Assembly (NCBI GenBank): GCA_964526665.1
Contig: CAZGJL010000001.1
Coordinates: forward strand, 96,548 to 160,547
Direction: 5' to 3'
Source of the DNA: M50B91 sp964526665
Lineage (GTDB): Bacteria > Patescibacteriota > Gracilibacteria > UBA4473
Length of the DNA: 64,000 nucleotides
Positions 25,013-34,424 of the stretch are shown piece by piece; the stretch's first letter is position 1, and each line of letters begins with the position of its first letter. Below the pieces are notes generated by a model that saw only the letters and a program-made list of their open reading frames with translations, had not been told where the DNA came from and did no database searches. A program made the translations under genes and the position numbers.

Positions 25013-28000
25013 ATGAAGAAAGATTTTACACCGGCATTCGAGTCTGAAAAAGAATTTCACGCAATATCACTCTCTATAGCATCACCAGAAGACATACTTT
25101 CTTGGTCTCATGGAGAAGTAACAAAACCAGAAACAATTAATTATCGAACCCAAAAACCAGAAGCAGATGGTTTGTTTTGTGAAAAAATATTTGGACCAGT
25201 AAAAAATTGGGAATGTGCGTGTGGGAAATATAAACGAATTCGTTATAAAGGAATTGTGTGTGAGAAATGTGGAGTAGAGGTGATTCATTCTTCTGTTCGT
25301 CGTGAACGAATGGGACATATTAAATTAGCTGTTCCAGTAACTCATCCTTGGTTCTTGCGATCAACTCCATCAAAAATAGGACTTCTTTTGAATTTACCAG
25401 TTAGAAAACTAGAATTAGTGGTTTATTTTGCGGCATATATTGTTGTAGAAGTAGACGATGAAGCACAGGTAGAAGAAGTATTAAAACTAGAACAAGAATA
25501 TAAGAAAATTATAGAAACACTAAAAGAAGAAAATGCCACGGCGATAAAAGCAGCGAAGTCGGCGGTGAAGAAAAATGAGATGTCAGAGAAAGAATATAGT
25601 GAATTTGAAGTAGAATTGGTACAAAAGCTAGAAGAAGTGTCTGAGAATTTCAAGCTAGCAAAAGAAGAGTTGAAAATAATTAAAGTTGGAGAAGTTCTTT
25701 CAGAAATTCAGTATAGAGAAATTTCTATGAAATTTGGACACGTGTTCCGCGCAGGAATTGGAGCAGATGCTATTCGTGAAATTATTCAACACATAAATCT
25801 TCCTAAATTTGTTGAGGAGTTGGTTGGAGAACTTAAAAATTCAACAGGGCAGAAACAGAAAAAATTAGTAAAACGAATCAAGTTAGTGAAATCACTAATA
25901 AAAAACAAAACAAAGCCAGAATGGATGATTATGACAGTTATTCCTGTTATTTCTCCGGACCTACGTCCAATGGTTCAGCTAGACGGAGGGCGTTTCGCTA
26001 CATCAGACTTAAATGATTTATATCGACGAGTTATTAATAGAAATGCTCGTTTGAAAAAATTAATACAACTTGGGGCACCAGAAATTATTTGTCGAAACGA
26101 AAAACGAATGCTTCAGGAAGCAGTTGATATTTTGATATCAAATTCTTCTCGATCAACTCGATCAGGGATGAATTACACACAACGAAGAAAACTAAAATCG
26201 TTGTCAGATATGTTGAAGGGAAAACAGGGGCGTTTTCGCCAAAACCTTCTTGGAAAACGTGTAGATTACTCAGGACGATCAGTAATTGTAGTAGGACCAA
26301 CGCTAGAACTTAATGAATGTGGTTTGCCGAAAAAAATTACCCTTGAGCTTTTTAAGCCATTCGTAATCGCAAAACTTATTGAATTCGAATTAGCGTTCAA
26401 TGTGAAATCAGCAGAAAAGATGATTCGAGAAGGAGAATCGGTGGTATGGGACATATTAGCGGAAGTAATTGAGGGGAAATATGTGCTCTTGAATCGTGCT
26501 CCGACATTGCACCGACTAGGAATACAGGCCTTTCGTCCACGTCTTGTGGAAGGAAAAGCAATCCGATTACATCCATTGGTGTGTGCAGCATATAATGCGG
26601 ACTTCGATGGTGATCAAATGGCAGTATATCTTCCGCTTTCAAAACTGGCACAGGAAGAGGCTCGCGACATTATGTGTTCGTCAAAAAACCTTCTCAAGCC
26701 TTCTTCGGGAGACCCAATTATTAATCCCTCACAAGACATGGTGTTGGGGTGTTACTTTTTGACACAGGAATTTGAAGGGAAACCAGGAAGCGGGAAATCC
26801 TTTGTGTCGGCAGAAGAAGCAATTTTGGCATATGATGCAGGGAAAATACACCTACAAGCCCCTATTAAAGCTCGTACAGAAAACGGAACATTGGACACAA
26901 CGGTAGGGCGATTAATTTTCAACGAAATTATTCCATCAGAAATTGGGTATCAAAACAAATCGTTTGGGAAAAAAGAGCTCAGTACTCTTTTGGCAGAAAC
27001 ATTCTTGAAATCAACAGTAGAGGCTACAGCAAAATTAGCAGATGATATTAAAGATCTTGGATTTGAATTTGCAACAAAATCAGGGATTTCAATTTCAGCA
27101 TTTGACCTGTTGGAGTCACCCAAGCGAGATATTGTAATCGACGATGCGAATAAACTTATTTTAACAATTAATAAACACTATCAGCGGGGTCTTTCTACTG
27201 ACGATGAGCGATATAACAACACGATTAAGCTTTGGTCACGAGTGAAAGTAGAAGTAACAGAAGAAATGATTCTGCAATATGGACCAGAAAACGATATTTT
27301 TTATCAGATTAATTCCGGTGCGCGTGGTAACTGGGGACAGGTGACGCAAATCGCGGGAATGAAAGGATTGGTATCAAGTCCATCAGGACGAACAATTGAG
27401 CTTCCAATTCGATCAAACCTAAAAAGAGGGTTCTCAATTCTTGAATACTTCAATGCGACGCATGGTGGACGTAAAGGAAAATCAGATACAGCGCTGAAAA
27501 CAGCGGAGGCGGGATATCTTACCCGACGACTCGTTGACTCAGGACAAGACGTGGTAGTACACGAAGAAGACTGCGGAACAGATATCGGGAAAACTATTTC
27601 TCGCGCAGATTCCGCAAGACTAGGAATGGATTTCGAGAGACGTATTCGCGGACGAGCACTTTTGGAAGACGTAAAAGCAAAAGGAAAAGTTCTTCTCAAA
27701 AAAGGATCAATTCTTACAAGAGAGGCAATAGATGTTTTAGCAGAAAAACAAATAGAAGAGGTAACAGTTCGATCAGTAATGTACTGTCGAACGAGAAACG
27801 GAGTATGTCAGAAATGTTATGGATACGATCTAGGAAACAATAAAGTGGTAGCGTTTGGAACGCCCGTGGGGATTATTGCGGCTCAATCAATTGGTGAGCC
27901 AGGAACGCAGCTAACGATGCGTACTTTCCACATGGGAGGAGTTGCCACGGAGGGGCTATCAATGACACAGGGACTGTCTCGTGTGGAAGAACTTCTCGAG

Positions 28001-28852
28001 GCTCGTTCTCCATCGAATCCAGCACTTCTATCAGAAATTTCAGGAAAAGTTTCCGTTAAGAAAGGGAGAAATGATTCAAAAATTACCATCGACGCAGAAA
28101 AAGCAGAAGACGATGAGTATCGATTGCAATACGAGATGGAAGCCGTGGTGGAAAAGGGAGACATCATAAAAGAACGCCAAGTGATCGCTCGTTCAACAGA
28201 AACAAAAGACACGATCCGAGCACGATGTGCGGGGAAGGTGCTTTCTACAAACGACGGGATTCTTATTGTTCGACAAGATGAGGCCGCAAAAAAACAATAT
28301 ACTATTTCTTCTCGATCAACAATATTGGTTCATGACGGAGACAGCGTGAAAAAAGGAGACCTTCTTACGAACGGACACATCGATCTTCGTCAGCTAATGG
28401 ATCTTACTTCGATTGAAAAAGCTCAAGCATACATACTCCATGAGGTGCAGGACATTTACGCATCACAAGGACAAGATATTGACGAGAAACACATTGAGAT
28501 TATCGTAAAACAAATGGCATCGAAGGTTCGTGTTATTGACTCGGGGGACTCAGACTGGGTTATTGGAGAAATCCATGATGTTATCGAGTGTGAAAGAGAA
28601 AACATTGGGTTGCGAAAAAAGAAAAAGAAAGAAGTTCGAGTCGAGCGTCTCTTGTTGGGACTAACTCGTATTGCGCTATGGACAGACTCATGGCTCAGTG
28701 CGGCATCTTTCCAGGAGACAATTCGTGCTCTTGTAAACGCTTCTGTTGAGTGTCGTCAAGATACGCTTGACGGATTAAAAGAAAACGTTATCATCGGCCG
28801 GCTGATACCGGCGGGAACGGGTTATGCCAGCAGTAGAGCCAAAAAAAAATAG
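25013..28852 (+). CDS. rpoC: RNA polymerase beta-prime subunit
   Basis: A 1279-residue beta-prime subunit. The N-terminal zinc site (CACGKYKRIRYKGIVCEKCG) lies near residues 67-87, the catalytic NADFDGDQM triad of aspartates near residue 530, and the second zinc site with CRTRNGVCQKC near residue 925. The trigger-loop and bridge-helix region GIIAAQSIGEPGTQLTMRTF lies near residue 955. A helical insert at about residues 150-220 is lineage-specific. Unusually, rpoB is not upstream; an AT-rich spacer is. The gene is followed by rpsL and rpsG on the same strand. Confidence 0.98.
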   Translation: MKKDFTPAFESEKEFHAISLSIASPEDILSWSHGEVTKPETINYRTQKPEADGLFCEKIFGPVKNWECACGKYKRIRYKGIVCEKCGVEVIHSSVRRERMGHIKLAVPVTHPWFLRSTPSKIGLLLNLPVRKLELVVYFAAYIVVEVDDEAQVEEVLKLEQEYKKIIETLKEENATAIKAAKSAVKKNEMSEKEYSEFEVELVQKLEEVSENFKLAKEELKIIKVGEVLSEIQYREISMKFGHVFRAGIGADAIREIIQHINLPKFVEELVGELKNSTGQKQKKLVKRIKLVKSLIKNKTKPEWMIMTVIPVISPDLRPMVQLDGGRFATSDLNDLYRRVINRNARLKKLIQLGAPEIICRNEKRMLQEAVDILISNSSRSTRSGMNYTQRRKLKSLSDMLKGKQGRFRQNLLGKRVDYSGRSVIVVGPTLELNECGLPKKITLELFKPFVIAKLIEFELAFNVKSAEKMIREGESVVWDILAEVIEGKYVLLNRAPTLHRLGIQAFRPRLVEGKAIRLHPLVCAAYNADFDGDQMAVYLPLSKLAQEEARDIMCSSKNLLKPSSGDPIINPSQDMVLGCYFLTQEFEGKPGSGKSFVSAEEAILAYDAGKIHLQAPIKARTENGTLDTTVGRLIFNEIIPSEIGYQNKSFGKKELSTLLAETFLKSTVEATAKLADDIKDLGFEFATKSGISISAFDLLESPKRDIVIDDANKLILTINKHYQRGLSTDDERYNNTIKLWSRVKVEVTEEMILQYGPENDIFYQINSGARGNWGQVTQIAGMKGLVSSPSGRTIELPIRSNLKRGFSILEYFNATHGGRKGKSDTALKTAEAGYLTRRLVDSGQDVVVHEEDCGTDIGKTISRADSARLGMDFERRIRGRALLEDVKAKGKVLLKKGSILTREAIDVLAEKQIEEVTVRSVMYCRTRNGVCQKCYGYDLGNNKVVAFGTPVGIIAAQSIGEPGTQLTMRTFHMGGVATEGLSMTQGLSRVEELLEARSPSNPALLSEISGKVSVKKGRNDSKITIDAEKAEDDEYRLQYEMEAVVEKGDIIKERQVIARSTETKDTIRARCAGKVLSTNDGILIVRQDEAAKKQYTISSRSTILVHDGDSVKKGDLLTNGHIDLRQLMDLTSIEKAQAYILHEVQDIYASQGQDIDEKHIEIIVKQMASKVRVIDSGDSDWVIGEIHDVIECERENIGLRKKKKKEVRVERLLLGLTRIALWTDSWLSAASFQETIRALVNASVECRQDTLDGLKENVIIGRLIPAGTGYASSRAKKK

Positions 28853-28873
28853 TAAAACTTCAACGCACAAAAC

Positions 28874-29287
28874 ATGCCAACAATTAACCAGCTTATTCGA
28901 AAAAACCGTACTAGTAAGGTGAAAAAATCAAAATCACCTGCCGTAGGACTGTTATTTAATAGCCTGAAAACACAGATGAAAAGCCTGCCGTCGCCACAGC
29001 GACGAGGAGTGTGTATCAAGGTAACAACGATTACTCCAAAAAAACCAAACTCTGCGTTGCGTAAGATCGCACGCGTACGTTTGACGAACGGGCAAGAGAT
29101 CAACGCCTATATCGGAGGAGAGGGACACAACTTGCAAGAACACAGCGTGGTACTTGTTCGTGGTGGTCGAGTAAAAGACTTGGTTGGAGTACGATATCAC
29201 GTAGTGCGTGGTACTCTTGACTGCGAAGGAGTAGGAGGACGAAACCAGGCCCGTTCAAAATACGGATCAAAACGTCCTAAAAAATAG
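28874..29287 (+). CDS. rpsL: ribosomal protein S12
   Basis: A 137-residue S12, close to family length. Conserved segments include the N-terminal TINQLIRKNR, the decoding-centre loop TPKKPNSALRKIARVRL near residue 57, and GGRVKDLVGVRYHVVRG near residue 100, followed by the basic end RSKYGSKRPKK. The protein is part of the 30S decoding centre. It lies 21 bases after rpoC and 30 bases before rpsG in the ancestral rpoC-rpsL-rpsG order. Confidence 0.97.
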   Translation: MPTINQLIRKNRTSKVKKSKSPAVGLLFNSLKTQMKSLPSPQRRGVCIKVTTITPKKPNSALRKIARVRLTNGQEINAYIGGEGHNLQEHSVVLVRGGRVKDLVGVRYHVVRGTLDCEGVGGRNQARSKYGSKRPKK

Positions 29288-29317
29288 ACAATTATAATTA
29301 TTTAACCCCTCGTTCAG

Positions 29318-29926
29318 ATGACTGACGAAAAAGTAGCGGCTGTGGAAGTCGCCTCAGAAATTTCCACAAAAGAAAAGAAAGAAGTAAAGAAAAAAGCCGC
29401 TCCAAAGAAGGATCCGGCGGAGAAAAAAGTTTCTCCAAAAAAAGATTCAGCAGAGAAGAAAGAAGCGCCAAAAAAGGAAAAGAAATACGTGAACCCGTTT
29501 AATGAAGCAGACCCACTACAGTCAAAACTAGTGAACTGCATCATGAAAGGAGGAAAAAAATCGCTTGCGCGTCGTATTTTGAGTGACACATTCGACGAAA
29601 TGAATCGTCGTGGTGAAGCAGACCCATTGGCCGTATTTGTGAAAGCATTACAAAAAGCTACGCCAACAATGGAGGTTCGTCCTCGACGTGTTGGAGGATC
29701 TATTTACCAGATTCCACTAGAGGTAAGTCCAAAACGACAGGGAAGCTTACCAATTCGATGGATTTTACAGGGAGCACGTTCAAAAAACGGACAACCAATG
29801 TACAAGCGACTGGCTTCAGAGCTGATTGACTGTGCAACCGAACAAGGATTCGCGTTCAATAAGCGCGAAGATGTTCACAAGATGGCACAGGCCAATAAGG
29901 CATTTGCTCACTTGGCTCGGTATTGA
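29318..29926 (+). CDS. rpsG: ribosomal protein S7 with Lys-rich N-terminal extension
   Basis: A 202-residue S7. The conserved domain begins near residue 49 (KKYVNPFNEADPLQSKL) and includes NCIMKGGKKSLARRI and VGGSIYQIPLEVSPKR. The preceding about 48 residues are an added tail with repeated (A/S)(P)KK(D)xAEKK units, alternately acidic and basic. Such tails are not part of standard S7 (about 156 residues) and may contact rRNA or be disordered. It ends the rpoC-rpsL-rpsG run and is followed by a perfect terminator. No Shine-Dalgarno is visible. Confidence 0.95.
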   Translation: MTDEKVAAVEVASEISTKEKKEVKKKAAPKKDPAEKKVSPKKDSAEKKEAPKKEKKYVNPFNEADPLQSKLVNCIMKGGKKSLARRILSDTFDEMNRRGEADPLAVFVKALQKATPTMEVRPRRVGGSIYQIPLEVSPKRQGSLPIRWILQGARSKNGQPMYKRLASELIDCATEQGFAFNKREDVHKMAQANKAFAHLARY

Positions 29927-29956
29927 TCAAACTTCAATCTACAAACTAGAAACTAC

Positions 29957-29983
29957 AAAAAACCCCGCATTGCGGGGTTTTTT
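29957..29983. terminator. strong bidirectional terminator
   Basis: AAAAAACCCCGCA pairs perfectly with TGCGGGGTTTTTT, giving T runs on both strands. It separates rpsG from the converging small helical gene. Confidence 0.92.
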
Positions 29984-30004
29984 AATATTAAAGTTTGTTC
30001 TGGA

Positions 30005-30193
30005 TTACATATTCTCCATTTCCTTTTCAAGAGCATCAATCTCTTTGGAATCGGATTCTCGTAGGTTGCTCTCTGCATCTTGGACAGCCTGCTTGAGAAT
30101 TTCTTGGAAATCTCCCATTAATTTCTTTTGTGCCTCATCCATAGAGGCTCGAAATTGCTTAATTGCGTCAGCCAGTATTTGATTTTCGTTCAT
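30005..30193 (-). CDS. 62-residue helical protein of unknown function
   Basis: A short protein of almost purely helical, coiled-coil-like composition (QFRASMDEAQKKLMGDF, EILKQAVQDAESNLRE) with no cysteine or membrane segment. It lies 11 bases after the larger helical orphan at 30205-31980, so they probably form an operon and may interact. I recognise no family. Confidence 0.6.
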   Translation of the reverse strand: MNENQILADAIKQFRASMDEAQKKLMGDFQEILKQAVQDAESNLRESDSKEIDALEKEMENM

Positions 30194-30204
30194 TTTTTAT
30201 AGGG

Positions 30205-31980
30205 CTAGACTAATGTTTTTGCGTAGTCATCAAGAGTCATGTTTTCGTCTTGCTCTAAAAAGTGTTTTCCCATAGTTCCCCGTTTCCCCTTTCGCCAGTC
30301 ATTAAAGTCTCCAGAGTCAATCAAACCAATAGAAGTGGCTATGGCGGCATTAAAATCGATTCCTTTTAATTCCTTAACGGTATAGTTTCGAATATCTTCC
30401 CAATCAGACAAGGGGACGTCCATGTCATCGAGAACGCTGTCTCGAGCGTCATTATATTTTTTTTGAGGAGAAAAAGAGAGAACGCCTTGTTTATCAATAG
30501 AGAAATTTTTGCTACTTGCCACGGTAGGATACAGTTCGTTGTTTCCGTTTATATAAACGGAACTAGTAGAATCAGAAGCATCAACAACAGTGTGTAAACG
30601 ATACGCCCCTCCCGGTTGGTCGCTAGAATAGAAACTATTTCCCAGCTTCACTGATTTAATGTATTTCCCATCTGGACTCACTGCAACAATTTCTTTGCTC
30701 TTTTCGACAGAGCCATTGTCGGCCTTTTGGTTCGCAGTTTCTTGCTGGGTTTGCGCGTCTGATGATTCCTCGGCACCAGGCCTAAGGAACCAGTCTTTTC
30801 CCTGAGCAACTGTTGAATTAAGAAAAGCATCAAGCCTTGCTTTAGTTACTGGTCCAAAAACCCCATCAGATCCCGCTTTCTTAATCGTTTTTTGCATTTC
30901 TTTGATACCCTTTAGTCCTCCTTTGTCGATGTCTCCACCAGCGATATACTTTCCATTTTCATCCTTTATATTTGTAATTCCCAATTTTGCAAGAGTGGCT
31001 TTGTCGAATCCCGCAAGAAGAGCTTCCCCCGCCGCTCGCATTTGTGTTAGAGCAGGGGGTAGTGCCGCTTCCTCCTCTACTACAGCTTCAGCTTCTTTGT
31101 CATTTTCTGCAACTTCTTCAGCAGGAGCGGCGTTTCCTTTTTCTAGAGAAATTCCATATTTGTTAGTAGATTGCGAATTTATATCAAGAGAAATCCCACT
31201 GTTGAAGCCCTTGCCTGCGTAAGCAGAATCCAGAATCGGTGTAGTTTTTATATTAACACCAAGCTCTTCAGTTGTATTAAACGGAACCCTAGAGCCCTTG
31301 AGGGCGAGAGAAGCTTTTGTTTCAGTCAGGCCCAACTTTTGCTTCCTGCTTTTATCAAGGTTAAATTTGGTCTCCGTACCAAGTGCGGAGTTTTCTTTCT
31401 TTCCGGACTCTTCCCCGGGGTCTTTTTCCGCAACATTTAATTTAGACAACTTATCGTGTACCATTTTTTCTGTGGCAGCAGTTCCGTCGATGATAATATT
31501 CTCAAACTCGGTTATCTGAACATTGAGCGTTTCCTTTTCCGCTTTTTTGTCAGCCAGTTGTTTGTTTAGTTTTTTAATTGCTCGAGAAGGTTTTTTTTCT
31601 TTCCTAATCTCAGCTGCAATTGTCTCGCTAGCAAGCGTTTCTTCTAATCGGCTTATTTTCTTAGAAAGATCGTCTTTTCCTTCGGTTGCTTCTTTTAGAT
31701 CTTCACCAGCCTTTTGTACAGATTTAATATACGCACCTATAGCAACCTCAAAAGCTTCACGAATAGACTCGGGAAGTTTGGCACCTGGGTTTGCAGCTTC
31801 GTACAAGTCATCTATTTTACCTAGAACACTTTCTGTAACATGTTTTGTTTTGTCCAGGATCTCTTCTGTTGTCTTTCCTAGAATATCAAAGACTTCATCG
31901 AAGTCCTTGAGGGAGCTCATTTCAATGTCGTTTATTTTATCGACAGTGGAATTGGTTTCGGGCGTGTTTTTGGGAGGCAT
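30205..31980 (-). CDS. 591-residue orphan protein with coiled coils and a peptidoglycan-binding-like repeat
   Basis: Residues 1-190 are helical and rich in Lys/Glu, with a coiled-coil stretch near 100-165. Residues 190-310 are low-complexity. Residues 325-390 (DIDKGGLKGIKEMQK, then SDGVFGPVTKARLDAFL) resemble a peptidoglycan-binding type 1 repeat. The last 140 residues are strand-rich and unassigned. No signal peptide or membrane helix is seen, so location is unclear. It is followed by the 62-residue helical gene. The peptidoglycan-binding call is weak. Confidence 0.6.
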   Translation of the reverse strand: MPPKNTPETNSTVDKINDIEMSSLKDFDEVFDILGKTTEEILDKTKHVTESVLGKIDDLYEAANPGAKLPESIREAFEVAIGAYIKSVQKAGEDLKEATEGKDDLSKKISRLEETLASETIAAEIRKEKKPSRAIKKLNKQLADKKAEKETLNVQITEFENIIIDGTAATEKMVHDKLSKLNVAEKDPGEESGKKENSALGTETKFNLDKSRKQKLGLTETKASLALKGSRVPFNTTEELGVNIKTTPILDSAYAGKGFNSGISLDINSQSTNKYGISLEKGNAAPAEEVAENDKEAEAVVEEEAALPPALTQMRAAGEALLAGFDKATLAKLGITNIKDENGKYIAGGDIDKGGLKGIKEMQKTIKKAGSDGVFGPVTKARLDAFLNSTVAQGKDWFLRPGAEESSDAQTQQETANQKADNGSVEKSKEIVAVSPDGKYIKSVKLGNSFYSSDQPGGAYRLHTVVDASDSTSSVYINGNNELYPTVASSKNFSIDKQGVLSFSPQKKYNDARDSVLDDMDVPLSDWEDIRNYTVKELKGIDFNAAIATSIGLIDSGDFNDWRKGKRGTMGKHFLEQDENMTLDDYAKTLV

Positions 31981-32026
31981 TTGATTAGTTTTTTAAATAA
32001 ATCAGGATATCATACCAGGTTTTCAC

Positions 32027-32055
32027 AAAAAAAACAAGCCCTACGGAGCAGGGCT
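32027..32055 (-). terminator. intrinsic terminator of glyA
   Basis: On the minus strand AGCCCT and AGGGCT pair around a 7-base loop, followed by TGTTTTTTTT. A 12-base palindrome, GAGACCGGTCTC, lies at 32067-32078 between glyA and this hairpin. Confidence 0.8.
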
Positions 32056-32087
32056 GGTTGAGGATCGAGACCGGTCTCTCCTTTTAT

Positions 32088-33365
32088 TTAAACGAAACTC
32101 TCCGGAATCGGATGAGCCAGGCAAAGAGCCTTGATCTCTTCTCGCGCATTTTTCTTCACTTCGTCGTCATCAATGTTATTGAGCACGGCGAGCATGATTT
32201 CTGCTACGCGAGCACAATCTTCTTCCATAAATCCACGAGTGGTTGCCGCCGGAGTCCCAAATCGGATTCCAGAAGGATCCATTGGTTTCCGCGGATCGTC
32301 GGCAATGGAATTCATATTTAACGTAATACCTACTTCATCAAGCGCTGTTTGTGCGTCTTTTCCTGTTACGCCAAGAGAACCAAACACATCCGCCAAAAGA
32401 AGATGGTTTGATGTCCCTCCTCCGAGCAATCGAACGCCTCCTTCGTGGAATACTTTTTCCATCGCTTTCGCATTTTTCAAAATTTGTTGTGCATATTCCT
32501 GAAACTGGGGCTTCAGTGCTTCGCCAAAAGCAACGGCCTTCCCGGCAATCAAATGCATGTGTGGCCCACCTTGTAATCCAGGGAACACAGATTTATTGAT
32601 AGCTTTTGCGTAGTCTTCATTTTCACGAGTAAGAATCATTCCTCCGCGCGGTCCACGCAAGGTTTTGTGTGTTGTGGTTGTGATTACATCAAATCCATAA
32701 TCAAACGGATTTTTGACCGCTTTCCCGGCAATAAGTCCAGCAATGTGTGCCATGTCAGCGACGGTAATAGCTCCCACTTCTTTGGCAATATCTACAAATT
32801 TCTGATAATCAAGCTCTCGTGAATAGGCAGAAAATCCGGCCAAAATCATTTTTGGTTTTTCTCGTAATGCCGTTTCTCGTAGTGCTTCATAATCAATCTC
32901 TCCTGTTTCGGGATCTTTCATTCCGTAGCGAACAAAGTTAAAAATCTTCGCCAAATGAGTAACGGGATGTCCGTGCGTGAGATGTCCTCCATGACTGAGA
33001 TCCATCCCAAGGATGGTGTCCCCCGGCTTGCAGAGAGCAAAGTACATAGCTACATTTGCCGGAGCACCAGAGAGTGGTTGCACATTGGCATATTTACAAT
33101 TGAAAAGTTTACACGCACGCTCGATAGCGATGCGTTCGACAACGTCAGTATATTCCTGTCCTCCGTAGTAACGACGGCCAGGGTATCCCTCAGAGTATTT
33201 ATTGGTAAAAACAGAACCATCAGCCTCTAAGACAGCTTTGGACACATAGTTTTCACTCGGGATAAGTTCGAGACCCTCGGTTTCTCGTTTTTCTTCACCA
33301 CGAATTGCGTCAGCAATTTCGGGATCTTGTTTTTCAATGAATGGGATTAGTTGGGGAGTGCTCAT
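32088..33365 (-). CDS. glyA: serine hydroxymethyltransferase
   Basis: A 425-residue PLP enzyme. Visible signatures include SENYVSKAVLEADGS near residue 34, the NVQPLSGAPANVAMY region, DMAHIAGLIA near residue 200 and the PLP-lysine segment TTTTHKTLRGPRGG near residue 228. It interconverts serine and glycine while charging tetrahydrofolate with a one-carbon unit, and so can supply methylene-THF to ThyA. The open frame extends 18 codons upstream, but the ATG at 33365 matches the family start. Confidence 0.97.
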   Translation of the reverse strand: MSTPQLIPFIEKQDPEIADAIRGEEKRETEGLELIPSENYVSKAVLEADGSVFTNKYSEGYPGRRYYGGQEYTDVVERIAIERACKLFNCKYANVQPLSGAPANVAMYFALCKPGDTILGMDLSHGGHLTHGHPVTHLAKIFNFVRYGMKDPETGEIDYEALRETALREKPKMILAGFSAYSRELDYQKFVDIAKEVGAITVADMAHIAGLIAGKAVKNPFDYGFDVITTTTHKTLRGPRGGMILTRENEDYAKAINKSVFPGLQGGPHMHLIAGKAVAFGEALKPQFQEYAQQILKNAKAMEKVFHEGGVRLLGGGTSNHLLLADVFGSLGVTGKDAQTALDEVGITLNMNSIADDPRKPMDPSGIRFGTPAATTRGFMEEDCARVAEIMLAVLNNIDDDEVKKNAREEIKALCLAHPIPESFV

Positions 33366-33546
33366 TTTTGGGGAAGTTAAAAGTTTATAAGAAAGAAAGC
33401 AGAAACGCCTTCTGCACAAAAAAGCTCAAAACGATTATTAAATTTCTTTTCGCCCTTTTCCAACAGGACGGCGACCACGAATTTGTTTTGAGAAATAGGT
33501 CATTTCATTTGGATGGTACTGAGATTTGAGAGAAAATCAATTAAAA

Positions 33547-33575
33547 TTGACAACCCATTGTGTATGTTTTATAAG
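33547..33575 (+). promoter_or_regulatory. strong promoter directly before a start codon
   Basis: TTGACA, exactly 17 bases and TATAAG. The predicted start of transcription, about 33582, is two bases before the ATG at 33584, so the mRNA is probably leaderless. Confidence 0.65.
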
Positions 33576-33583
33576 GACATCAA

Positions 33584-33871
33584 ATGATTGCTATTGAAAA
33601 AGCGCTCGCCGCAATTCCCGAGGGGTTTCAAGAAAAGCTCGTCCGGATGAACGAAAAAGAACGAGAAACGGGCCAGAGGGACTTGTCGGAATTTTCGAAA
33701 GAAGACTTGGAGTACCTGTCTGGGGCGATTGAACAAATGCAGGGCGAGGTCAAGGAACTCAAAAAACAAGGAGTAATAATGGGCCCCCCGTCGGCAGAAT
33801 TTTTAGCAGAGGCTGGTCGGCAGCCTTTTTATAAAAGAATTTTGCAACAGTTGTCCAAAAAACGTTGCTGA
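33584..33871 (+). CDS. 95-residue helical protein of unknown function
   Basis: A charged, mostly helical protein (EFSKEDLEYLSGAIEQMQGEVKELKK near the centre, coiled-coil-like) with a basic C-terminus ending KKRC. No membrane helix or known motif was found. An AAGGA lies 8 bases before the start but would be upstream of the predicted transcription start. The near-consensus promoter suggests high expression. Confidence 0.6.
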   Translation: MIAIEKALAAIPEGFQEKLVRMNEKERETGQRDLSEFSKEDLEYLSGAIEQMQGEVKELKKQGVIMGPPSAEFLAEAGRQPFYKRILQQLSKKRC

Positions 33872-33919
33872 GCAGACTTCAATCGATGCCACAAAAACGA
33901 GTTCGGATTTGTCAATTTG

Positions 33920-33948
33920 TTGTGAGAATGCTTTTTTATTGTTACAAT
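33920..33948 (+). promoter_or_regulatory. promoter of the 110-residue membrane protein gene
   Basis: TTGTGA, 17 bases and TACAAT; the leader would be about 25 nucleotides. Confidence 0.5.
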
Positions 33949-33979
33949 TCCCTCGTTGTATATTTCTTAAATAAAAAAA

Positions 33980-34312
33980 ATGAATGACAATGTTTTGATT
34001 TTGGGAGCAATATTATCCTTGATATTTGCTCAGGTAATAAAACATAAATTGAGAAAAAAAGAAAAAGAAACAAAGGAAATACCCTTAGCAGGGGGAAACA
34101 AAGTGGCAGTTTTTGTTGCGGCAATTTTAAATCCAATTGCGGCGGACATTTTCTTTTACTTTGGATGGAAGAAATCTTTTACAAAAATGGCAAAATCAGC
34201 AAATAAAATTTGCTGGATTATTTTTGGGGTAGAGGTGGTAGTAGGAATATTATTAGCAATTTTATTTATAAATATGGGGTGGATCGAAGTCCCCGTCGAC
34301 GCAGTAACATAG
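33980..34312 (+). CDS. small membrane protein of unknown function
   Basis: A 110-residue protein. It has an N-terminal hydrophobic segment (residues 4-20), a Lys/Glu-rich loop, a second hydrophobic stretch near 42-62 and a strong third segment near 78-100 ending in a short acidic tail. No family is recognised. It has its own promoter and terminator, so it is a single-gene unit. Confidence 0.65.
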   Translation: MNDNVLILGAILSLIFAQVIKHKLRKKEKETKEIPLAGGNKVAVFVAAILNPIAADIFFYFGWKKSFTKMAKSANKICWIIFGVEVVVGILLAILFINMGWIEVPVDAVT

Positions 34313-34332
34313 AATATAGAGTAGAAATACAA

Positions 34333-34359
34333 AAAGGGCTCCGATAAGGGGTCTTTTTT
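34333..34359 (+). terminator. intrinsic terminator
   Basis: AAAGGGCTCC pairs with GGGGTCTTT (one bulged G, one G-U pair or more), with a 5-base loop and a T run. Confidence 0.75.
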
Positions 34360-34424
34360 ATGTAGTAAAACTTGTTAAATTTTTAAAAAACATAAAAATT
34401 GTCCTGAACGATTAATTAGGTCAA

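Noticed and set aside
24826..25047. 73-codon open frame overlapping the rpoC start
   Set aside because: It overlaps rpoC out of frame and the leader hairpins; product is not protein-like.
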